Below are positions 1 to 10,857 of a stretch of 64,000 nt of DNA, in pieces (the stretch's first letter is position 1; each line of letters opens with the position of its first letter). The position numbers and the translations under genes are program-made. The notes below the pieces were generated by a model. The model was given only the letters and a program-made list of their open reading frames with translations. It was not told the DNA's origin and searched no databases. This DNA comes from Takakia lepidozioides (lineage: Eukaryota; Streptophyta; Takakiopsida; Takakiales; Takakiaceae), in NCBI GenBank assembly GCA_030704615.1, contig CM060733.1, positions 55,802,001 to 55,866,000 on the forward strand. The letters run 5' to 3'.

Positions 1-1383
1 ACTCCAGGGGTCGAATTCAAGGTCTGCTAGCAAGTTGTTGGTGGTTCCTCATTTGGTAGAGCTCTTCATGGTCCATGAGCGTTCAACCAGTCTAGCCATG
101 TGTATGACTGACTGTGTCACCACGAGATTTGCACCAGGCATATGTTTGGAAATGTAGCTAGTGGTCAGCAAAAATTTGGTCTTCCTTTTGGGACGGGCTG
201 TGAGATTTCTTGTCTTTTGAGTAAGTGTAAACCTATCTGGAATCTGCTTGCATACCTGGCTCATATTCCCCTCACTATCTGAAAGTTTTGAACCGGAGGG
301 AGTGCACATTATAGCAGATTATGATGCTGATTGAATGAACCTTTTTTTTAATTGTTTATTTTGCACAAATTCCTTGACTTCCTCTTACTCACAGTTGAAG
401 TATGAAGTTTCCTAGCATAGATAATGCATTGCCAGTGTCAGTATTTCAGTGAGGGACAGGGGTTGTGGGCCACAGGTAGGAAGGGGCTTGTCTAAGCACA
501 GCAAGGCCGTCAAGCTTGCACTTCAACACTGGCTTGAAGCTGTAAGCATCAACTCTTTTGTACCCCCATCTTTCTGATATTGTACTCTCTTCTTTCTCCC
601 TTTTTCTGCGTATGGGTGTCTGTAAACTAGCAGGCAATATTAGCAGCGCTGTAATCATGATAGGCTCTCCACTAGGATGTCTGTGCCAAGCTTTAGATCA
701 ACATTCAATAATTTACTGTTGGGCTGGTATTAATACCCTTGGGTTGGTACCGAATGCGACCTGTTTCCCTCCAATGTATGACATAACGAAAAATCACAAG
801 GAACAGTCAATGAAACAATATGATTATCTTCTGCAGGATCTATGCCCACAAGGCTAGAGCAGTTCCCATCTCTACTTTGTCTCATGGACCTTTTGGGCCT
901 ACTGCAAACATAATAAACTTCCTTATCTCTCTCTCTAAGTGGAAACAGAGCTATTATTCCTGTTCTAGTGCCGAGATCTGGGGCAGGTATTGCTGTTCTG
1001 TTAAAGACTCCCCATCCCTGACAGAGGCCCTTATCTTGAGGATCCAAAGTGCTTGTCAACTTTCGTGCATGAGGCTGATCCTTGAGATGTGAAGTGCTTG
1101 TACTATCTGATTTCTGATGGTCATTCTACTCCCTCCTGGATGTATTATCTCACTCTTTCTTTTCCTCTTCCTCTCAGCGTTTCTTCATTTTTCATTTTGC
1201 AGTATTGTTGTACTTCCATTAGTTTTATTGCAATACTAAGTGCATGGCTGTGCTTTACAAACACATATTCCTTTCTGTGGTCCTTTGTTGTTCTACTTGG
1301 GCCCTTTGGGCCTCCTGTGGATGTTTTCTTTCTTTCTCTTCTTCTATTCTCCTCCTGATTCATCTGCTTTGGTACCTGGGTAG
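1..1383. other. Upstream/intronic stretch before first recognisable IQM exon
   Basis: No exon is recognised here. The protein encoded by the exons from 1384 on lacks the family's N-terminal half (IQ motif and the stretch before it), so this sequence is most likely intron of that gene, with the earlier exons outside the window. Open frames here are short, overlap on both strands and match nothing I recognise. Confidence 0.5.
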
Positions 1384-4300
1384 GTTGATGCAAGACACAG
1401 ATATGGACACAACTTACGGTTTTACTATGAAATCTGGCTCAAGAGCCCAACTGAGGAACCCTTCTTCTATTGGTAAGCTGCATTTGGTGAATTCTCTGAT
1501 ACTCTCGTTGTGGTGTTTTTGCAACATCAACGCCCAAATAATTCCTCGCACTCTCACTGTACACTTTGAAGGCAATAGTGGTCCAGTCTGCTTGTAATCA
1601 TGTCATATGTTCACCCTTCGGTGCAGGTTGGATGTAGGCGGGGGCAGGGAGGTGGAAGTGGAGAAATGTTTGAGAAGCAAACTTCAGAAGGAAGTTATCA
1701 CATACCTTGGACCGGTATTGCTCCTGTTTCGTTTTGCATGGTCAGCATCAGGGGACAAATCTACGACAGTTCAAACACATCAGAATGAATGTTATCCTTC
1801 TGTTGACATACTTCTGATCAGGAATCAACAAAGAATCTTCTTCAACTGCCTGTGAAAGCAGGCAAACAGAACCTTTTTTCTAGAACAGGCTTCCTCATGG
1901 ATACTTGGATTGTTCTTAGGATCGTGTGGAATGTCAATTACTGTGATCTAGAAGAAGGATTTTACGGTTGCTCGTGAAGCATGCTTGGGAAGGGCTTCTG
2001 ACTGACACAGGAAATGACCATACAGGAAGAGAGGAAGCAGTATGAGGTGGTCATTAAAGGTGGCAAGCTTTTTTACAATCTCAGTGGTCAGCCTGTGCAC
2101 ACTGCCACCAACGACCGCTGGATCTTTGTTATGTGTCCTTCTGGAAAGTTATACGTCGCTCAGGTACTCAGAGGCCTCTCTAGTTAATAATGCTGTCTTC
2201 ATTCTTCCTATTATGTCCTCAGCATCTTGTACATTCCTCTCTTTTGGTCTATTTGCTGATCTCTGTGCTGGTCGATGCTGTTGGTAAGAAAATAGGGATC
2301 TTAGGATGTGATACTATAAATTTGTAGCTATCTGTATATGGAAGTTGTGCAGATCATATATGCCTTTTAGGCTTTTTTGATAATGCATTCAGTTTGAGTT
2401 GAGCAGAAGCGGAAGGGAAAGTTTCAACACTCGAGCTTCTTGGCTGGAGGTGCCACAACTGCTGCTGGCCGCCTCCTGGTAACCGATGGTGTTTTGGAGG
2501 TATACGTCTGCTGAATTCAGCCCTCTTTGTTGCTTGTGTGACAATTTATTTGAAATTAGAACTTGCTAATGTGGTAAGGTTAGTTTGCTACAGCTTTTAA
2601 GCTGCCATTTGAACTTTCCTTCGCACTTTGTTACATGCATGACAATCTAGCCCAGATTGATAGTCAGTTGTACAGTAAGGTTTGTTTGCTGTTGGTAAGC
2701 TGCATGTGTCAGGCAATAGGGGCCCAGGCACCTTCCTCTTGGCCGGCATGATTGAAGGAAGGTAGATATCCCATTGCTCATAATTGTTGGTGGAAGGACA
2801 AAGCAAGTGCTGTGATACCATCATAACTGGTGAAGCTATCTGCCTTGGTATTTTATTGTTTGGCTACAGCTAATGGAGGCGCACAGTGGGCACTACCGTC
2901 CAAGTCCGGAGAATTTCCGGACAATGATCCACATTCTGAGTAACCATGGGGCTGACCTGACTGTGGCCAAGGTATGCTTGCAAGCGTTTTGAGCTAGTGT
3001 GTGTTGCGTGTGTGTGGTCGACATGATGGAATGATGTCTGACGGCTTACATCCATATCTTGTGCATGTTTGTGCACAATGTCTCTACCCCCGCTTGCCTT
3101 TCCCCAGCTTTTCTTTCTCTTTCTTGAGGGCCCCACTCTCTTTCTTGTTCCATGCTTTCTCTTGTCCCATAAGCTCTTTGACCTTTCCACAAATGATATT
3201 AAGTATCATTTCTCTCTCTTTCTCTGCGCTCACTACTCTTACCTATTCAGAGACAGCCAATCCCTGACAGTAGTGTTCCATTATGATGTTGCATATCTAC
3301 ATAATGCTGTATTCTATTGGGAGACTTCTAAGGGCATTAAGGAGGCTTAGGGTGGGCTCGGGATAGAGACTGGTAGGTGGGACAACCTGCAACATGAGGA
3401 CTGCCTATGCCCCGCTTGCGCTGGTAACAACGGGGAAATCGAAAGTGAAGGACATTTCTTTCACTGTCCTTACTGTGAGATCTGTGGGAGATTCTTTTGT
3501 CTGTTCACCCTTAGACAATCGCTAGAACATTAGTTCTTATTCTTGGGTTCTGGTTTTGTTCCTCTCTCATGTTTTTCTTCCATTTTGTCCCATAAGCTCT
3601 ATGAGCTTTCCGCGGATGTTATAAAGCACCATTTCATTTCATTTCTCTCACTGAGGTCTTTCACTATGAGGATCAGAAATGCTTGGCAGCCTACCTGCAC
3701 AAGGCATTCACCCTTAGACAATCACTCGAACAATAGTTCTTATCTCTGACTCTGGTTTCCTGTTTTCTCTCATGTTTTTCTTTCCATTTTGTCCCATAAG
3801 CTCTATGAGCTTTCCGCGGACGTTATAAAGCACCATTTCATTTCATTTCATTTCTGTTCCATGATACCCAATCTCTCACAGAGGTCTTCCAGTACGTATT
3901 TTGGTGGGCCTCTGGCCTTCTTTCTTTCCACTGTCTATTCCGTGGAACCCAATCTCTCACTGAAGTCTTCCACTGTGAGGATCAGAAATGCTTGGCAGCT
4001 TACCTGCAGGAGGCCTTGACCCTTGGACAATCCCTTGAGCAGTAGTTGCTTTTGGGCTGTTTTTTGGCTCTGGTTTTGTTTCCTCTCTCTTGTTGTTTCC
4101 ATTTTGTCCCATAAACTCTTTGAGCTTTCCGCGGACGTTATAAAGTACCATTTCATTTCTTTGCGTTCTTGTTGAGGGCCCCACTTTCTTATTTATGAGC
4201 TTCCTGAGGGCGTTGCAAAGTTTTTCCTTTCTCAATCAAATTGGAGAGTGAAGTAATAAATTGACTAACAATCCCATGACTCTGACAGATTGAACTCGTA

Positions 4301-4682
4301 TCAGAAGAGGAGCTGCTCAAGAAAACCAAGTCCATAGGTGAAAATCACATGCCCACCTGAAAGTACAGAGAAGGCTAGTGATAATTTATCACTGAACTTT
4401 GATGTTGCTATACTTCCAGAAAGGGTTGAAGAGGAACAAAGTAAGATGTATACTCTAGTAGAGGGAAGGTTAGAAGCAAGCCAGAGACCTAGAGAAGGAG
4501 GGACCTTGAATTTGCAGGGTTTTGTGCATGCCTCACACCTCTCATCAAAAGATAAATCAGAAGCTGAAGATCTAGGGAGGGCGATCTCAGCTATGGAACT
4601 GCAAAAACCAAGAAAGTCAGTGATGCAGGTCTTAGAAGCCAAGGAATACACAGTGATGTCACAATCTCAATCAAAGGACTAG
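1384..4682 (+). CDS. IQM: IQM-family (IQ-motif, calmodulin-binding) protein, 3' exons
   Basis: Plant IQM proteins bind calmodulin through an N-terminal IQ motif and have been tied to stress and stomatal responses. Exons joined in phase: 1384-1472 (contains [15 protein letters not shown]), 1627-1714 ([19 protein letters not shown]), 2026-2163 ([21 protein letters not shown]), 2407-2499 ([20 protein letters not shown]), 2870-2971 ([12 protein letters not shown]) and from 4289 ([16 protein letters not shown]). These blocks and their order are the diagnostic IQM core. After 4336 the frame meets a stop at 4358; shifting by one base opens an acidic tail to 4682, so there is either one extra G near 4337 or another splice. 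The usual C-terminal GAGPRIGCVRDYP-like signature is not found. The N-terminal exons lie outside the window. The gene may be functional with a different end, or decaying at its 3' end. Confidence 0.85.
3330..3540 (+). mobile_element. LINE 3'-end fragment inside an IQM intron
   Basis: Translation gives [19 protein letters not shown] followed by a stretch ending EGHFFFHCPYC. That is the Cys/His-rich tail after the reverse transcriptase of plant LINEs (usual form: IETGRW..LCPxC..EEHFLFHCP). The fragment lies in the intron 2972-4288 in the gene's own orientation. No RT core is present, so it is a 5'-truncated relic. Confidence 0.6.
3543..4240 (+). repeat. Degenerate tandem repeats derived from the LINE tail
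   Basis: The phrase 'cataagctctatgagctt' followed by 'tccgcgga' and 'tataaagcaccatttcattt' recurs near 3589, 3795 and 4110, with weaker copies near 3168 and 4195. Between copies a block reading [17 protein letters not shown] is also repeated. Units are about 200-310 bp and diverged. This is a local amplification of a retroelement 3' end inside the intron. Confidence 0.65.
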
Positions 4683-5237
4683 CCAGAGACGCATATTAAG
4701 CAGAGCACTACAGATCTGGAAGCCAAGGAATCGAAGCAGGAGGCAAGGACAAATCAAGATTGACCGCCCATATCAGGCACTGCCACAAGGCCTGCATTTG
4801 GAACTAGCCAGGCTCAGTTTTCAGCATCTCAGGGAAAACTCACTTCACATGAGCTGATTTGGAAATTCTCACCGCTCTCTGTTCTGATGGAGTTGTCCCT
4901 TTATCAACGCTCCAAGGTGTTGCAGCAAGGCTTCCATGCCTGCTCAGAGACCCAGTTTATGGAGTAATTAGACACAATATGAGATAGATATTGCAGTGGA
5001 AATCCAGAAACCGCACGTAGAGATACTGTATCTGGTCCATTGAACATTTGGGTTTGAGTGTGCATAGTGTTCATATTGTCCAGGCTGTTACACAGAGGGA
5101 ATCTTCTTGATCTGGGATGAGGGAAACTGAAACTGAAGGGCCTCGACTATGTTTTCTTTCATCATCTTTGATTTGCAAATTCAGTGGAATATTGATGGAT
5201 CATGAATATATTCATGACTCCAGTTGTCATCTATACG
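4683..5237. other. No gene recognised
   Basis: Sequence between the open frame of the IQM 3' end and the retroelement fragment. It may hold the 3' untranslated region of the IQM gene. No motif or repeat recognised. Confidence 0.4.
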
Positions 5238-5580
5238 TGTCATGCCCCGAGCATGCTCTGATCATCCCAGAGATGTCTGTATCTGGAAAGGACAAGGCTC
5301 CTTATCCGCCTCCATGAGGCCCAAACCTGCAATAGCAGGTCTGCCCAACATCAGTGGTTGAGCTCCCGAGTCCAACAAGACCCGCAGTGGCCGGTACCTC
5401 TTGCCTGCCGGTCCACTCAAAGAGAAAATGTCATCCTGGTTGTCTAACAAGACAACACCAGGTGTCACCATGGCGCGCTCAAAGGCTGGCTGCAGCTTGC
5501 CATGGCGCAGCCGTGACAGTCTTGACCCTCAAATCCGAGGACCCCTCTGCCACTATACCTTCCACTATCAGGAGAAAATT
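5238..5580 (-). mobile_element. Stranded protease fragment of the methyltransferase-bearing Ty3/gypsy family
   Basis: This block is closely similar, by eye about nine bases in ten, to 47326-47690 of the large element, in the same orientation. It encodes RVLLDSGAQPLMLGRPAIAG, the aspartic protease active site (DSGA). Relative to the large copy it lacks about 30 bases in the alanine-rich stretch upstream of the active site. Nothing of gag, methyltransferase, RT or integrase flanks it, so it is a short insertion or deletion remnant. It shows that the family has more than one copy. Confidence 0.9.
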
Positions 5581-5944
5581 TGTCAAATTTCAACTCAAAT
5601 ATTTAGTAGTTAACTAAGAATGTTTAATATTATAATAAAATCATAAACGGTAGCATTTCGCCAGGATGACTCAAAAATCAAAATGATTGAGTTTACGTTG
5701 GCAAAAAAAATCAATAATAATAATTTGAAAAACTAGGTTCACTGCCAGCAGTGGAAATATTCATTACCAAAATTCTTTCTCTGTTTTTTTTTAATGTGGA
5801 TATTTTTTCCTTTTCTTTCTTTTTTATTTTTATTTTTAAAGGAAACCTGGGAGTGACAGCCCACATTTAGGAGGGGGAAAAATAACCCCCTTTCATTTAT
5901 GGGCCATGGAGGCACACAAGACTATAACATCCAGACAGAATGCC
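5581..5944. other. AT-rich spacer, nothing recognised
   Basis: AT-rich sequence with A and T runs. No open frame or repeat that I can support. Confidence 0.4.
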
Positions 5945-5965
5945 ACGAACAATCCACACACAAAG

Positions 5966-6040
5966 CAGGGCAGCAGGTTTGAACCCCGAACACCAAGGCG
6001 TCACATTGTGCACTTATGCCCTGAGCTACCAGCTGATGTG
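5966..6040 (-). repeat. tRNA-like Pol III promoter remnant (SINE or tRNA pseudogene)
   Basis: On the minus strand, TGGTAGCTCAGGGC (box A type) is followed about 35 bases later by GGGGTTCAAACC (box B type), the spacing of a tRNA gene internal promoter. The ends do not pair into an acceptor stem, so it is not a functional tRNA. It lies just beside a second tRNA-like element. Confidence 0.5.
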
Positions 6041-6104
6041 CTCCCTATTTTTCATTAAGAAACCAAAAAAATTGTCGATGGATAACAATTTATACAAGCG
6101 TAAA

Positions 6105-6240
6105 TTATGGTGTCTCTTGACCCCGAAGGATTGCTGCCTTTCGACAGGAGGTGGACAGCTTTGTGTCGTAAATCGGTGGATTGAACCCACAAAGGTGGTA
6201 TGTGGCCATTACCACTGGACTACAATTTGGTTGTCATTGT
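6105..6240 (-). mobile_element. tRNA-derived SINE copy A
   Basis: On the minus strand box A TAGTCCAGTGG (6212-6222) is followed by box B GGGTTCAATCC (6178-6188). The sequence aligns over its length with 10238-10375, including the blocks gtgggttcaatccac and gtccacct and the shared 3' end agagacacca. Two dispersed copies with the same tRNA-like head and tail indicate a SINE family. Confidence 0.65.
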
Positions 6241-7261
6241 AGATGTATGTCTTATGCAAAGAAGTAGGGGTAGTATTGTGCTCACGTAAGCACAAATCTA
6301 AAATAGTTTGAATGCATTGATTATGATAAACCCCTCCAATTTGATAGTCAAAAGCAACCAAGAATGATGCACAATTTGTTTTGGCTTTGTTCGGCCTTGC
6401 TTATCCCTGAACTCTGAAGTAGCATCTTGAAGATTTAGGATTGTGGATGTTTTTACATGCTCGCGGTAACATCAGTTGTTTGTTTATTGAAAAAAAGAAA
6501 AAAAGTATGACACTCTCTATACTACTCTATTATAATCTATCACTATATTCACTCATTTCTACTCACTCTACTATTTAGCTATGGTCCTATTTGTTTTTGG
6601 GGCCCTAGAGGGAGCCCCCTAAATATTAATTAAAGTACTTACTATATATGTATAATAGTAAGGTGAGCACCTCCTTACATAGCCTTTGGAGGTGGCGGTG
6701 GAGACTTCCAGAAGAGGTGGTGGAGCCTTCCAGAAGACTTGGAGACTTCTAGAAGACCCCCATGTGTCCTATCCTACATAAATCATCCCACTATTTGACA
6801 TGTTCTCAATAATTGCACCCCCCAACAACTCTAATCTGAGCCCACCATTGGCTGCTCCAATGGTGCGCCTATTTCCTTACCTTCCGTATAAACATTGTAT
6901 CCCCCCTCTTTCTAGGTGTCCCTGGTCCCTACAGCCCGAGCCCACTTGTCTACTCAACATCCCCCCCTTTGCTCCGTGTCCTTCCCCTCCTTTTCCACTC
7001 GCTCCCACTTCATCCTGCCATCTTCTTACCGGCTAATATTTTCTGAATTGGCTACATATATGACTATTAAGTCAGTGTATTTGATAATTTGCTGATTATT
7101 TTTTCTAAGTCAAAGACGTCCAAATTCTTGGGGTTCAAGTGCCATAAGTCGATGCAATCCCATGATGCATCTCCTTCCACATAGCCCATGATGTCATGTT
7201 TCCTGACGTGTACTTTACATAGCCATCATGCATACTCATTCTTATCAGAGTACCGAATAAG
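6241..7261. other. AT-rich spacer, no gene recognised
   Basis: Contains an A/T-rich stretch and a cytosine-rich stretch (about 6800-7030) with an open frame that looks like low-complexity chance coding (S/P-rich). No supported gene. Confidence 0.4.
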
Positions 7262-7269
7262 GTCGTAAG
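7262..7269. repeat. Possible target-site duplication, left copy (GTCGTAAG)
   Basis: GTCGTAAG abuts the left arm end (TAGGG...) of the palindrome. The same 8 bases occur at 9412-9419, five bases beyond the right arm end (...CCCTA). An 8-bp duplication and TAGGG termini would fit a hAT-type insertion, but the 5-base asymmetry leaves this uncertain. Confidence 0.35.
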
Positions 7270-7332
7270 TAGGGAATTCCAAAAAGGCCTTGATGTGAAA
7301 TGCATCGCAATTCACTTGATCACCCCCTAAAA

Positions 7333-7455
7333 GTGCGCAATTCAATTGAATTGCAAGGGCAATTCAATTGAACTAACCCTAATTTGCAATTCAATTGAAT
7401 TGTCAACTCGTAATTCAATTGAATTGCTGACTACAATTCAATTGAATTGTAATCT
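7333..7455. repeat. Array of CAATTCAATTGAATTG palindromes, left
   Basis: The self-complementary core AATTCAATTGAATT is repeated about five times at 15-35 base spacing with variable spacers. The mirrored array lies at 9104-9345 and a short central set at 8233-8330. No other region of the window has this motif. Confidence 0.85.
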
Positions 7456-8497
7456 ATAAATTTTTAACTTATTTTTGTATATAATATATAATATATATGT
7501 ACATGTATATATTCAAATTATATTTATACGCATATAAGAGTATAAGCTAAAAATACATGTTGCCCGTCTATTCTTGCTGGCCCTCTTTCTTGTGCCCTTG
7601 AGGAAATTGTGGAGTTGTGAAGCCACCCTCAGCCTCAGTGAGAAAGGGAGAGCCAGAGACGGAGACAAATCAGCAGTTTCCTGTGATTCACTGGCAAAAG
7701 AAACATGGCTGGCTCCGAAAAAAACAGACAAAATCAAACCTGACAATTGATGAAAGGCTTCCCCTGCATCACCATGTAGTCCCCTAACACTAGTATCTAG
7801 CCAAGGACAAAGAAAACAAAAAATATGTTCATCTTGAGAATTATCAAAAATTTCGATACCCTTACAAAGGTATCATGTTGAAGTTGGGATGTGTGTTCTA
7901 TATAAGTTTAATATATCAAACTCTTACACGTTGATACTCTTACATTGGTATCATGTTTGGTATATGTACATAGCCATATATTGGCACCAACATCCACAAA
8001 GAGAGACAATCCCGCTTTTACAAGCTCTTCGTGACTTCCTCTCTCTCTCTCTCTCTCCCTCTCCCTTAGGCTTATCTTGGGCTCAAGCCTTACCACGGGC
8101 AAAGGATTGACAGACGGACAGCAAGAATAGACGGGCAACATGTATTTTTAGCTTATAGTGTATGTATATATGTATAATTTAAATATATACATATATATTA
8201 TATACAGAAATAAGTTAAAAATTATAAATTTTCAATTCAATTGAATTGTAGTCAGCAATTCAATTCAATTGCCAACTAGCGATTCAATTGAATTGCTGAC
8301 TACAATTGAATTGAATTGTAATTTATAATTTTTAACTTATTTCTATATATAATATATAATATATACATATGTATATATTTAAATTATACATATATACATA
8401 CACAGGTATAAGCTAAAAATACATGTTGCCCATCTATTCTTGCTGTCCGTCTGTCAATCCTTTGCCCGTGGTAAGGCTTGAGCCCAAGATAAGCCTA

Positions 8498-8536
<39 letters not shown>

Positions 8537-9103
8537 CGAAGAGCTTGTAAAAGCGGGATTGTCTCTCTTTGTGGATGTTGGTGCCAATATATGGCTATGT
8601 ACATATACCAAACATGATACCAATGTAAGAGTATCAATGTGTAAGAGTTTGATATATTAAACTTATATAGAACACACATCCCAACTTCAACATGATACCT
8701 TTGTAAGGGTATCGAAATTTTTGATAATTCTCAAGATGAACATATTTTTTGTTTTCTTTGTCCTGGGCCAGATACTAGAGTTAGGGGACTACATGGTGAT
8801 GCAGGGGAAGCCTTTCATCAATTGTCAGGTTTGATTTTGTCTGTTTTTTTCGGAGCCAGCCATGTTTCTTTTGCCAATGAATCACAGGAAGCTGTTGATT
8901 TGTCTCCGTCTCTGGCTCTCCCTTTCTCACTGAGGCTGAGGGTGGCTCACAACTCCACAATTTCCTCAAGGGCACAAGAAAGAGGGCCAGCAAGAATAGA
9001 CGGGCAACATGTATTTTTAGCTTATACTCTTATATGTGTATAAATATAATTTGAATATATACATGTACATATATTATATACAAAAATAAGTTAAAAATTA
9101 TAG

Positions 9104-9345
9104 ATTACAATTCAATTGAATTGTAGTCAGCAATTCAATTGAATTGCCAACTAGCGATTCAATTGAATTGTGAATTGGCAATTCAATTGAATTGTTGACT
9201 GCAATTCAATTGAATTACGAGTTGACAATTCAATTGAATTGCCAATTCGCAATTCAATTGAATCGTGTGCCGACAATTCAATTGAATTGCAAATTAGGGT
9301 TAGTTCAATTGAATTGCCCTTGCAATTCAATTGAATTGCGCACTT
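9104..9345. repeat. Array of CAATTCAATTGAATTG palindromes, right
   Basis: About ten copies of the AATTCAATTGAATT core, longer than the left array, so the two arms have expanded or contracted independently since the inverted duplication. Confidence 0.85.
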
Positions 9346-9589
9346 TTAGGGGGTGATCAAGTGAATTGCGATGCATTTCACATCAAGGCCTTTTTGGAAT
9401 TCCCTACGTAAGTCGTAAGCCATTTTCATTGTACACATCGTTGGCTTCTATCACACACATTGAATACAAGTATCTATCTTGCTGTAGATTGAGGTTGGGT
9501 AGCCTGTGAGCATGCTCATGCAAGCAACCTAGAATATTATATAGATTCCAAGAATATCATGAGAATATGCTATAGTGAAACGAAAATAC

Positions 9590-9830
9590 TGTGTGTGAAA
9601 ACCTACTTCAAAATTTGTGCTCGTGCAAAATTGTCTTATTGATCTTTGATTTTTTCTTTTTGGTTTGTTTGTGTCGCTAGCGAAGCTCGTGCTCACACAA
9701 ATTTTGAAGTGGTTTCACTAGTGAAATACTGCATTTTTTGTTTTTTTTTTGTTTTGTTTTGGTTTATTTCGTCATTTTGCTCGCGTTAGCACAAATTTTG
9801 AAGCAGTTTCGCTAGCGAAATGCTTCTGTT
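9590..9830. repeat. Three copies of a CACAAATTTTGAAG-containing motif
   Basis: A block of about 40 bases built of gctcg, cacaaattttgaag and tttcgctagcgaaa appears at about 9592-9627 (inverted), 9686-9727 and 9779-9822. The end of each unit is palindromic (cactagtg or cgctagcg). No coding content; probably subterminal repeats of an unrecognised transposon. Confidence 0.55.
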
Positions 9831-10237
9831 TATAATATTATAATATTAAAAGTAGTGTTTCGCTATTAAATTTATGTTTTACAAAGGATTTTAGCTAAAA
9901 TATACTCATCATAGACCATGTAACTGACCCTATTGACGTAGCAACTTGTATTTTTGTTTGCAAACATATTATCCATATGCCTGTGGATCGTGCTCACGCT
10001 TGTTTTTTTCCCTTATTTCCTGCTCACACTCTGCTCAAGGGATACCAACCCCCCCACAACTTAATGTAGTGTACCATGGAGAAAATCTATATTGCATACA
10101 CACCTTTTTATATTGTACTGTTCATATTTAGAGTGCCATAGTACCACTCGGTTCTTTATCATCCTATTGGCTGTCCCTTACAAACAATTCTTCTACTCTC
10201 ATTTTATACTACTCCCTCCTACTTGATATAAAACCTC
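9831..10237. other. No gene recognised
   Basis: AT-rich spacer without supported features. Confidence 0.4.
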
Positions 10238-10375
10238 CGCCAAGTTGTAGCCCAACTTGGTTTTCGGCACATACCGCCTCTGGAGTGGTTGTGGGTTCAA
10301 TCCACGGATTGGTGTCTCAAAGGTGTCCACCTTTCCACCAGGAGGTAGTAGTTCTTTGAGATCCAGAGACACCAT
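10238..10375 (+). mobile_element. tRNA-derived SINE copy B
   Basis: Box A-like TAGCCCAACTTGG (10248-10260) and box B GGGTTCAATCC (10292-10302), followed by the body shared with copy A (minus strand, 6105-6240) and ending in agagacacca. Box A is more diverged than in copy A. Confidence 0.65.
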
Positions 10376-10771
10376 GTTTTATATTTCATTTGGACGATGT
10401 CAGCTTGTTGTTTTCTCTTCCGCTGCAACAATACATAGAGAAAAACATATAACACCAAGTAATTGAATTCGTTTCCATAGAGCCCACCCCCGAAAGGGGG
10501 CAGTACCCGCAAGGGGAAGAGACTCTTATTTACGCTCACTCAGGCAGGTGTCATATATATAATGCCGAGTAGTATTGACGGCCATGTATGAGAAAAAAAA
10601 ATTAAAAAAAATACATAGGTTTTTTTTTTTCCTTTAAAATTTTACCGAAGGATCATCCCAATAGAGCAATACCCTACTTGCTTGAAGCCTAGGTGAAAGA
10701 TAGAGCGACACATGGAAATTGTACTATTGTTTTTGTTAAATAACTCAATTTCAAAGAAAATTAAATTAAAT

Positions 10772-10778
<7 letters not shown>

Positions 10779-10803
<25 letters not shown>

Positions 10804-10804
10804 C
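10779..10804. repeat. (AT)n microsatellite
   Basis: Uninterrupted AT dinucleotides preceded by ACACAC. Confidence 0.95.
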
Positions 10805-10857
10805 AATTGCCTAGAGATTTTATTAATAGGAGGTAAGGAAAAAATTACCTTACAAGG

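Larger units (their letters stand above)
7270..9406. mobile_element. 2.1-kb foldback element (giant inverted repeat)
   Basis: The two halves are reverse complements of each other from TAGGGAATTCC at the left end to GGAATTCCCTA at the right end, with the centre near 8290. Matched blocks include 7274-7400 with 9275-9402, 7540-7790 with 8770-9010, and 7860-8140 with 8420-8710, including a CT run at 8041 mirrored by a GA run at 8501. An AT-rich module of about 110 bp occurs four times (near 7450, 8120, 8320, 9000) in alternating orientation, so each half is itself bounded by inverted repeats. No transposase is encoded; open frames inside are mirrored copies of each other. A transcript would fold into a hairpin of about 1 kb. 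Confidence 0.88.

Noticed and set aside
7513-9043. Open frames of 64-81 codons inside the foldback
   Set aside because: They occur as mirrored copies from inverted arms; no motif and no stand-alone coding signal.
7333-9345. Regularly spaced short repeats considered as a CRISPR array
   Set aside because: The units are palindromes with 5-20 base variable spacers in a eukaryotic transposon; no cas genes.
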